A stretch of 28,135 nucleotides of DNA, taken from Opitutia bacterium (GTDB lineage Bacteria > Verrucomicrobiota > Verrucomicrobiia > Opitutales > Seribacteraceae). The position numbers and the translations under genes are program-made. Below the pieces are notes generated by a model. The model worked only from the letters and a program-made list of their open reading frames with translations, was not told the origin of the DNA and searched no databases. This document shows positions 22,849 to 28,135 of this stretch, piece after piece; positions within the stretch are counted from its first letter, which is position 1; each line of letters starts with the position of its first letter. Location of the stretch: contig NZLE01000049.1 of NCBI GenBank assembly GCA_002692605.1, positions 1-28,135 of the forward strand. Direction: 5' to 3'.

Positions 22849-23532
22849 ATGAAAAAGTTTATTACTCCTTTTGTTGCACTCATAATACTTTCGTTATCTT
22901 CATGCACAAGAACCGCTAACAAAACCGGTCCGCTCGTTCCTTATCCAGCTGTCACTGCAGATATTGAAATTGGTGAGCAAGTCCGCGGAGAGGGCACACG
23001 CGCTGAATTATTAGGCTTCATAAGATGGGGGGACCCAGGAAGAGCTTCATTCACTGCTCGTCAGCAAGAGCATGACCTAGGAGGAGCGGTTGTGAAGCAG
23101 TCCATGCAATCTGCAGTTTACGATGCTTTGGAAGGACAGCCCGAGCATTTCATTGTGGATCCTCATTTTCATACTGTGGAGCATAATTTTTTTGTGTTCA
23201 AGACTGCGAAAACTTCAGTCGTTGGACGAAAAGCCAAGCATGACAATTATCGTCAGGTTAAAAAATACAATTCGGACCAAACCGTCACTTTGCCCTTGGA
23301 AAAGTCTCCGCAAACCTACACCGTTAGTCGTAATGGTCGCGAAGCCACGAAGATCGTTACCTCGGGGAACATAACTCCCTTCGTGACCGATTCAGCGAAA
23401 GTTTTCGACACCTCTTCCGGGGTACGAATCTTGGACATGGACATTCCTCAGGACGCCGCAGTTGGAACGTCCTTGCAAGCTTTGGAGAACAAACTACAGG
23501 AGTTGAATCAAAGAATCGACGCCTTGAAGTAA
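22849..23532 (+). CDS. Putative lipoprotein, unrecognised family
   Basis: A 227-residue protein with a clear lipoprotein signal (MKKFITPFVALIILSLSSC, Cys19). The mature part contains a segment YDALEGQPEHFIVDPHFHTV, then FFVFKTAKTSVVGRKAKHDN and YRQVKKYN. This resembles in layout the small bacterial lipoproteins whose domain ends in a V-x-G-x-x-A/G-x-Y motif, but I cannot assign a family. After a polar middle part, the last ~25 residues (LQALENKLQELNQRIDALK) predict a short coiled coil. It lies 16 bases after the putative beta-barrel gene and probably shares its transcript. The N-terminal half is more AT-rich than the 3' half. No Shine-Dalgarno is clear. Confidence 0.68.
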   Translation: MKKFITPFVALIILSLSSCTRTANKTGPLVPYPAVTADIEIGEQVRGEGTRAELLGFIRWGDPGRASFTARQQEHDLGGAVVKQSMQSAVYDALEGQPEHFIVDPHFHTVEHNFFVFKTAKTSVVGRKAKHDNYRQVKKYNSDQTVTLPLEKSPQTYTVSRNGREATKIVTSGNITPFVTDSAKVFDTSSGVRILDMDIPQDAAVGTSLQALENKLQELNQRIDALK

Positions 23533-23568
23533 ATCTCGGTCAAGCGACTTACTTCGAGACAGTTTTTT
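23523..23568 (+). terminator. Candidate terminator hairpin between convergent lipoprotein and glutaredoxin genes
   Basis: CTTGAAGTAA (23523-23532) pairs with TTACTTCGAG (23549-23558) apart from one T-G wobble, with a 16-base loop, and is followed by six T residues (23563-23568). Both arms contain a stop codon, one for each convergent gene. The four-base gap between stem and T tract and the AT-rich stem make it weaker than the der terminator. Confidence 0.45.
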
Positions 23569-23830
23569 GGAACCCAAGCTTTTCCGCCTCTTCGGGATTC
23601 GCTGAAAGGGCTTTCTCGAATTCCTGTAAATCAAAATCGGCGACTACGAAAGCGCCATTCTTAAGGGTTGGAGTCAACGTTTGACCACTGACTGCAAGGA
23701 GCTCATCCATTTTGCGTGGGTCGTTTCGTACGTCCACGACGTTCAATTTGATTTGCTTGTCCTCGAAGTAAGCGAGCGCATCGACGCACCAAGGGCAGCC
23801 TTGCTTAACGTATAATATGGGTTCTTTCAT
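23549..23830 (-). CDS. Glutaredoxin
   Basis: A 93-residue thioredoxin-fold protein. Residues 4-10 form the first strand (PILYVKQ), GCPWCVDA carries the dithiol active site Cys12-Pro-Trp-Cys15, and TPTL supplies the cis-Pro for glutathione binding. The usual glutaredoxin GG near the C-terminal helix reads VADFD here. It is a cytoplasmic reductant of disulfides, using glutathione or a thioredoxin-like partner. It diverges from uvrA with a 77-base intergenic region and converges on the lipoprotein gene 16 bases away. The CPWC site rather than CPYC places it among the broader NrdH/glutaredoxin-like set, so the partner reductase is uncertain. Confidence 0.88.
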   Translation of the reverse strand: MKEPILYVKQGCPWCVDALAYFEDKQIKLNVVDVRNDPRKMDELLAVSGQTLTPTLKNGAFVVADFDLQEFEKALSANPEEAEKLGFQKTVSK

Positions 23831-23836
23831 TTACGG

Positions 23837-23842
23837 TATAAT
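23837..23842 (+). promoter_or_regulatory. Consensus -10 box TATAAT upstream of uvrA
   Basis: A perfect TATAAT lies 66 bases before the uvrA ATG in the divergent glutaredoxin/uvrA region. No good -35 is seen at 16-18 bases upstream (region reads TAATAT), so an activator or a weak -35 would be required. It overlaps the -10 of the proposed glutaredoxin promoter. Confidence 0.4.
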
Positions 23843-23868
23843 TATGCTCAAAAGAAGGAAAATCGCAA
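23841..23868 (-). promoter_or_regulatory. Candidate sigma70-type promoter for glutaredoxin
   Basis: On the minus strand TTGCGA (complement of 23863-23868) and CATAAT (complement of 23841-23846) are 16 bases apart, matching four and five of six consensus positions. Start of transcription would fall about four bases from the ATG at 23830, implying a nearly leaderless message, consistent with no Shine-Dalgarno. Confidence 0.42.
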
Positions 23869-23889
23869 ACCTTCTTGGCAAACCTTCTT
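23865..23889 (+). repeat. Perfect 12-base tandem direct repeat in uvrA upstream region
   Basis: GCAAACCTTCTT occurs at 23865-23876 and again at 23878-23889, separated by one base (13-base period). An inverted copy of its CCTTCTT core, AAGAAGG, lies at 23852-23858, eleven bases upstream. The first repeat copy overlaps the proposed -35 box of the glutaredoxin promoter, and both lie in the proposed uvrA leader. It is a plausible operator for a dimeric regulator. Confidence 0.8.
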
Positions 23890-23907
23890 CCTCAGGCATG
23901 ATGATGG

Positions 23908-26799
23908 ATGGACATGCGTAAATCTTCAAAAGCAACGGTAAGCTCCCGAAAAGCCATACGCATAAAGGGAGCCAAGGAAAATAACCTCAAAGGTCTTACG
24001 GTTGATTTTCCAAGGGGAAAGCTGACTGGTGTGACGGGCGTGAGCGGTTCCGGGAAATCCTCTCTGGTTTTTGACGTTTTGGCGGCCGAAGGGCACAGGA
24101 AATACGTGGAGAGCCTTTCCGCGAAGGCCCGTCAGGTTTTGGAGAAGGTGAAGCGTCCAGAGGTTGATTTTGTTGAAGGTTTGTCTCCGGTGCTGGCAAT
24201 CGAACAGGCATCGGCGGGTTCGGCCGGGCCGCGCAGCACCGTGGCCTCGGCGACTGAGATCGCCGATTACGCTCGATTGCTTTGGTCGACGGTTGGGCAA
24301 CCCCATTGCCCATTGGATGGCGCTCGGGTTACCCGTCGTTCTTTGGATGATTGTGTGGAGCAGTTGCTTGAAAAAGGTGCGGGCAAGCGGTGTCTTTTGT
24401 TGGCTCCTTACCTTAGAGCGAAGGCTTCCGTTCTGCGGGAAGAATTGCCCAGTCTCGAAAGAAGAGGATTTCAACGAATCCGAATTGATGGGCTGATCAA
24501 AAGGTTGGACGACCGAGAGGTCATTCCGGAAAAGACCAAGGGCCGCGAACTCGACGTGGACTTGGTGGTCGACCGGATATCCGTCGATGCATGCAATCGC
24601 AGTCGAATTGCCGATTCTTTGGAACTTGCCTTCAGGGAAGGTGAGGAAAAGGCCTTGGCTTTGCTTGAGGAGAAGGAAGGTTTTGAGGAACTCTTTCTTT
24701 CTCAGAGTTATGCCTGCGAGCAATGTGGGGCAACCTATCCAACTCTTACTCCGCGACATTTTTCATGGAATCATCCGGATGGAGCCTGTAAGCGTTGCGG
24801 AGGTCTGGGCGAGGTACTCAGCTTTAGGGAAGAATTGGTGATTCCGGATGCGTCCCTAACTTTTGGCAAGGGAGTCATCAAGCCCTGGCGCTTGGGATCG
24901 CGTAAAATGATCAATTTGCGCAAGAATCTCATCAAGCATCTTTCCGAACAAGTTCCATTTGATACCCGAAAGCCTTGGAACAAGCAGCCCGAAGACCTTC
25001 GGAAGTTTCTTCTTCATGGGGATCCTGACGCCGAATACCAAATCAAACTGACTGCCGGGCGAGGTAAACCAAAGAAGCAACCGTTTCCGGGAATCCTCAA
25101 GGATTTGGAAAACACCATGCTCACAACCTCGAGCGAAAACCTACGCGAACGTCTCTTGTCCTTTCAGGTAGGGGCTCAATGTCCGGACTGTGCGGGGACA
25201 CGGCTATCCGCTTATTCTCGATCCGTCCTTCTTGCGGATTTGTCGATTGACCAATTCTTATCCAGTTCTGCGGAAAAGGCTTGGCGCTTCATTCGGGAGA
25301 TCGTTTCGAAGGATGCGAGTCTTTCTCACGTGGGAGATGCCTTGCTCGGTCTGGAGCAAAGGCTTGGATTCATCAATCAAGTGGGTTTGGGTTATTTGAC
25401 TCTTGATCGTCCGTACCGCACCTTAAGCGGTGGAGAGGCCCAACGAGCTAGGCTTGCCACCCAACTGGGCATGGGTTTGGTCGGAGTCATATATGCCTTG
25501 GACGAACCAAGCGTGGGTTTGCATCCGGCCGATCACGATCGCCTTTTGCAAGTCTTGCAGGGACTTAGAGACCGTGGGAATACCGTCATCGTGGTTGAGC
25601 ATGACAGCGAAACCCTACTAGCCTGTGACCATTTGATTGAGGTGGGGCCGGGGCCTGGCGAGCAAGGGGGAGAACTTTGCTTCGAGGGTGATCTTTCGGC
25701 CTGCTTTCAATCGAAAACCAGTTGCTCGGGCCCCTTTTTAGCAGGTCGCGAGATGATCGAAAAGGAGGCCAGAAAAAAAAATCCCGGTAAGGCCAAATTA
25801 TTCGTTAGAGAAGCTCGAGCTCACAACCTGAACAGGATCGATGTCGCTTTTCCCGTCGGGTTGCTGACCGTGGTTTGCGGAGTTTCCGGATCCGGGAAAA
25901 GCTCCCTGGTGAATGAGGTTTTGGCGAAATCGGCCGCCAACGAACTGAATCGGGCCAAACAATTGCCTGGAGCCCATTCCGGGATTCAGGGTTTGGATCA
26001 TTTTGAAAAAGTGGTTCGGGTGGATCAATCGCCCATTGGAAAAAGCCCTCGTTCCAATCCGGCTACCTTCGTCAAACTTTTCGATTTGCTCAGAAAGCTT
26101 TTCTCTCAGTGTTCTTTGAGTCGGGTACGGGGTTATTCTCCAGGTCGATTCAGTTTCAATCTCCCGGGTGGACGTTGCGAGCGTTGCAAGGGAGATGGCA
26201 TGGTCAAGTTGGACATGCAATTTCTAGCCGATGTTTTCGTGGAGTGCGAGAGTTGCAAAGGCAACCGTTACAACAGGGAGACTCTTGAGGTTCGCTTTCG
26301 TGGTCGGAACATTGCCGAGATTCTGGACATGAGCGTCTCCGAAGCAAAGGATCTGTTTGCCAAGCATCCCGCCATCCTAGCCAAACTGGAAACATTGGAC
26401 GCCGTAGGTCTCGGTTACCTCAAGCTTGGTCAACCCGCCAACACCTTGTCCGGAGGAGAATCCCAAAGGCTCAAGCTTTCCCTGGAGTTGAGCAAGAGGC
26501 AGACGGGTTCCACCCTTTACCTACTGGACGAACCCACGACCGGCCTGCATTGGATCGACGTTCAGCGCCTCATGGATTTGCTTTTCAAATTGAGAGATGC
26601 CGGTCATACCATTGTCGTCATTGAGCACAACCTTGACGTCATTGGCTTGGCGGATCACGTCTTGGAAATTGGTCCGGATGGCGGAGAAACCGGAGGAAAT
26701 CTGGTTTTCCAGGGAGACCCCCTATCCCTGTCAAAGGAAAAGACTCACACCGGCACCTTCCTGCGAAAGCACCTTGCTAAGGTTCAAGGCAAGGTCTAA
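23908..26799 (+). CDS. uvrA: Excinuclease ABC subunit A (UvrA), divergent
   Basis: A 963-residue tandem ABC ATPase of nucleotide excision repair that loads UvrB at lesions. Half 1 has GVSGSGKSSLVFDVL (Walker A), KYVESLSAKARQVLEKVK, PRSTVASATEIADY, a UvrB-binding domain (about 140-260), a zinc module CEQC...CKRC, CPDCAGTRL, signature TLSGGEAQRARLATQ and Walker B YALDEPSVGLHPAD. Half 2 has GVSGSGKSSLVNEVL, VDQSPIGKSPRSNPATFVKL, zinc module CERC...CESC, TLSGGESQRLKLSLELS and LLDEPTTGLHWIDVQ. Several positions nearly fixed in UvrA differ (SAKARQVL for SAYARQFL, VASATEI for VGTVTEI, LWSTVG for LFARVG). The start could be ATG 23908 or 23914. It leads an operon with the AI-2E-family gene 15 bases downstream. 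The UvrB-binding domain is present, arguing against a UvrA2-type paralogue. Confidence 0.93.
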   Translation: MDMRKSSKATVSSRKAIRIKGAKENNLKGLTVDFPRGKLTGVTGVSGSGKSSLVFDVLAAEGHRKYVESLSAKARQVLEKVKRPEVDFVEGLSPVLAIEQASAGSAGPRSTVASATEIADYARLLWSTVGQPHCPLDGARVTRRSLDDCVEQLLEKGAGKRCLLLAPYLRAKASVLREELPSLERRGFQRIRIDGLIKRLDDREVIPEKTKGRELDVDLVVDRISVDACNRSRIADSLELAFREGEEKALALLEEKEGFEELFLSQSYACEQCGATYPTLTPRHFSWNHPDGACKRCGGLGEVLSFREELVIPDASLTFGKGVIKPWRLGSRKMINLRKNLIKHLSEQVPFDTRKPWNKQPEDLRKFLLHGDPDAEYQIKLTAGRGKPKKQPFPGILKDLENTMLTTSSENLRERLLSFQVGAQCPDCAGTRLSAYSRSVLLADLSIDQFLSSSAEKAWRFIREIVSKDASLSHVGDALLGLEQRLGFINQVGLGYLTLDRPYRTLSGGEAQRARLATQLGMGLVGVIYALDEPSVGLHPADHDRLLQVLQGLRDRGNTVIVVEHDSETLLACDHLIEVGPGPGEQGGELCFEGDLSACFQSKTSCSGPFLAGREMIEKEARKKNPGKAKLFVREARAHNLNRIDVAFPVGLLTVVCGVSGSGKSSLVNEVLAKSAANELNRAKQLPGAHSGIQGLDHFEKVVRVDQSPIGKSPRSNPATFVKLFDLLRKLFSQCSLSRVRGYSPGRFSFNLPGGRCERCKGDGMVKLDMQFLADVFVECESCKGNRYNRETLEVRFRGRNIAEILDMSVSEAKDLFAKHPAILAKLETLDAVGLGYLKLGQPANTLSGGESQRLKLSLELSKRQTGSTLYLLDEPTTGLHWIDVQRLMDLLFKLRDAGHTIVVIEHNLDVIGLADHVLEIGPDGGETGGNLVFQGDPLSLSKEKTHTGTFLRKHLAKVQGKV

Positions 26800-26814
26800 G
26801 TCATTCACTTCAGT

Positions 26815-27990
26815 ATGTCGGACCAAGATTCCAGTAACTTAGATGATTCGGAAGATCTTTTATCTTCGAAACGCAGGAACTTTTGGCGACTCTGGAAACG
26901 AAGAGCCCTTTTGGGCTTCGCTCTGCTGCTGCTTTTGGTGCCCTTGTACGGCACCTTCAAGCCCTTGTTCGAATTCATTCTGTTTGCGGTTTCCTTGGCA
27001 GCCTTGACCTATCCGGTCTTCTTCCGTCCCATCGAACGCTGGTCCTCTCGATTCCTTTCCGGGATCAAGGATCGCCGAAGATCGGAGATTTGCGCCGTTT
27101 TGTCGACCATTCTTCTCCTTTTTTGTCTTTTGTCTCCGATCTTTCTTCTGCTTTGGGAGGCGTCCGACGCCAAGAGGGGTATGATCGATATGATATGGTC
27201 CTTGGCCTTGGGGGAGGAGCAGGGGAGGGCAGCCCTATTGGAAAGCGTTTCGATGCGAGTGAAGGAAATGCGTTCGATTTATCCTCGTTTGCCCATCGAT
27301 GAGGAAAAGGCCGTTCAATTCGTGGCTAACATTGTCGGGGACACGCGACAATTTTCCGGATCCTTCATGGAGTTTCTTTTCAAGGGAACCCGCGGATTCG
27401 TCGCGGAGTTGAGTCTCGCGTTGATTGCCCTTTCCTTTCTCTATGCGCATGGAGCCGGTTTTTTGCAAAAAGCCCTGAGTTTGGGTGGTTTTGAGAAATC
27501 CGAGGTCCGAGTCTGGTTTCAGCTGCACAGGAAGATAACTTTGCGCTTATTGAGCGATACCGTCTTGACTTCGCTCTTTCGTGGCGTCGGTTTGGCTCTG
27601 GTCGCTCATCTTATAGGCGGCTTCTTTTTTCTACCCGTATTTCTCCTCGGTGCTTTTGTCGGACTGGTTCCAGTGGTTGGCAGCGCCATGGTCTGGTTGC
27701 CCTTGTCTTCCTTAGTGTGGAGTAGAGGCGAACCGATGACCGCATTTCTCATGGCAATTTCCAGCTTGGTTCTCAATTATTTGATTAGTCGAATTCGGGC
27801 GGGAATGGGGAGAAGATTGCACGATCAGGGAGCTTGGCTGAGTTTTATGCTTTTTCTTGGAATTATTGGTGGGATTCTGTCCTACGGCCCACAAGGTTTT
27901 GTAATCGGACCGATGGCCGTGGTCTTGGCTTACGGTTTGATCCGATTTCTATCCGATCAATCGGAAGAATCAATAAAAGGGATGGAATAA
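26815..27990 (+). CDS. AI-2E family (PerM/YdiK) membrane protein
   Basis: A 391-residue polytopic inner-membrane protein. A charged N-terminus (1-32) precedes paired helices at about 33-52 and 55-70. A hydrophobic pair near 95-117 is followed by a soluble region with the MREMRSIYPRLP-like segment, then five or six helices from about 190 on. The ALVAHLIGGFFFLPVFLLGAFVGLVPVVGS segment and PQGFVIGPMAVVLAYGLI close to the C-terminus are characteristic of the AI-2E transporter (UPF0118) family. Substrates vary and include autoinducer-2 export or small ions, so the name should not be read as function. It is co-directional with uvrA and likely co-transcribed. The stop is four bases from the convergent Dabb gene. 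Confidence 0.85.
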   Translation: MSDQDSSNLDDSEDLLSSKRRNFWRLWKRRALLGFALLLLLVPLYGTFKPLFEFILFAVSLAALTYPVFFRPIERWSSRFLSGIKDRRRSEICAVLSTILLLFCLLSPIFLLLWEASDAKRGMIDMIWSLALGEEQGRAALLESVSMRVKEMRSIYPRLPIDEEKAVQFVANIVGDTRQFSGSFMEFLFKGTRGFVAELSLALIALSFLYAHGAGFLQKALSLGGFEKSEVRVWFQLHRKITLRLLSDTVLTSLFRGVGLALVAHLIGGFFFLPVFLLGAFVGLVPVVGSAMVWLPLSSLVWSRGEPMTAFLMAISSLVLNYLISRIRAGMGRRLHDQGAWLSFMLFLGIIGGILSYGPQGFVIGPMAVVLAYGLIRFLSDQSEESIKGME

Positions 27991-27994
27991 TTTC

Positions 27995-28135
27995 TCAGTC
28001 CGCGTCGTAGATCACCACTCGTTCCCAAAAGGAAGAGCATTTATCGATAAATTGATGGTGAATCGGATCAATCTGGTATTGGTCCTGAGCGGCCAAGTCC
28101 TTAAGCACAACGGTTATTGCGCAATCATAGGAATC
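27995..28135 (-). CDS. Dabb-domain (stress-responsive A/B barrel) protein, 5' truncated by window edge
   Basis: On the minus strand an open frame of 46 codons runs from the right edge to a TGA (complement of 27995-27997). Its translation begins DSYDCAITVVLKDLAAQDQY and ends with HHQFIDKC ... WERVVIYDAD. The pattern SYDxAxxVxxxDxxAxxxY, a P-x-H-x-x-F site and a final W-x-x-VVVxD matches the C-terminal half of the Dabb ferredoxin-like barrel, a dimeric small domain found in stress-induced and catabolic proteins. The N-terminal half lies outside the window. Convergent with the AI-2E-family gene. Confidence 0.75.
   Translation of the reverse strand, partial: DSYDCAITVVLKDLAAQDQYQIDPIHHQFIDKCSSFWERVVIYDAD

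Noticed and set aside
23812..23817. Second perfect TATAAT near the glutaredoxin start
   Set aside because: It lies within the glutaredoxin coding sequence without a -35 box at suitable distance; the copy at 23837 is better placed.
23898..23921. Seven-codon ORF beginning ATGATGATG overlapping the uvrA start
   Set aside because: Too short and without a matched ribosome binding site; could be a leader peptide, but nothing supports it beyond the run of ATG codons.
25322..25337. CACGTG-centred near-palindrome inside uvrA considered as a parS site
   Set aside because: Only about 11 of 16 positions match the classical parS consensus, and it is inside coding sequence far from parB; chance level.

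Overview
The window looks like a contiguous piece of a Gram-negative bacterial chromosome. It encodes ADP-heptose synthesis enzymes, several lipobox-bearing lipoproteins, a candidate outer-membrane beta-barrel and an O-antigen-type polysaccharide cluster. Base composition is moderate. Many genes use GTG, TTG or possibly CTG starts with little Shine-Dalgarno sequence, and neighbouring genes often overlap by 1-10 bases. Gene content and style are compatible with the Verrucomicrobiota (PVC group), but that is an inference from overall character and no rRNA gene is present to settle it.

Positions 1-10571 are the 3' part of a surface-polysaccharide cluster, all on the + strand: a fused dehydrogenase/Gfo-Idh-MocA oxidoreductase cut by the left edge, a WecB-type UDP-GlcNAc 2-epimerase, a heparinase II/III-like protein, a WbuB-like family-4 glycosyltransferase, a WbpV-like 4-reductase/epimerase, a WbpL/WecA-type undecaprenyl-phosphate sugar-1-phosphate transferase, a WbpM/CapD-type 4,6-dehydratase and GalE. 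The WbpV-WbpL-WbpM order is what is expected for making UDP-N-acetylquinovosamine (or a C4 epimer) and loading it onto the lipid carrier. The upstream genes would make or add further N-acetylated sugars. Flippase and polymerase genes would have to lie outside the window.

Positions 10574-13162 hold a minus-strand DUF192 lipoprotein. Nine bases away and divergent from it is an overlapping + strand operon of heptose-7-phosphate kinase, a GmhB-like phosphatase and a Nudix hydrolase (ADP-heptose for LPS core, plus nucleotide clean-up). Positions 13242-14924 pair an Lrp/AsnC-type regulator with a class I aminotransferase. Positions 14960-21754 are mostly housekeeping: Der GTPase closed by a clear intrinsic terminator, Fmt, a LysM coiled-coil exported protein, ParB, SecG with a long Pro-rich tail, a LolA-like lipoprotein and an aspartate-type aminotransferase.

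Positions 21792-23532 stand out. Two adjacent + strand envelope genes, a putative His-rich beta-barrel and an unrecognised lipoprotein, are visibly more AT-rich than their neighbours (most clearly the first). This is the least explained part of the window. It ends in a hairpin shared with a convergent glutaredoxin gene. The glutaredoxin gene and uvrA diverge from a 77-base intergenic region containing overlapping -10 elements and a perfect 12-base tandem repeat, a candidate operator. uvrA is followed by an AI-2E-family membrane protein and, at the right edge, the 3' end of a minus-strand Dabb-domain gene. No tRNA, rRNA, CRISPR array or insertion sequence was seen, and no gene-free stretch exceeds about 110 bases.
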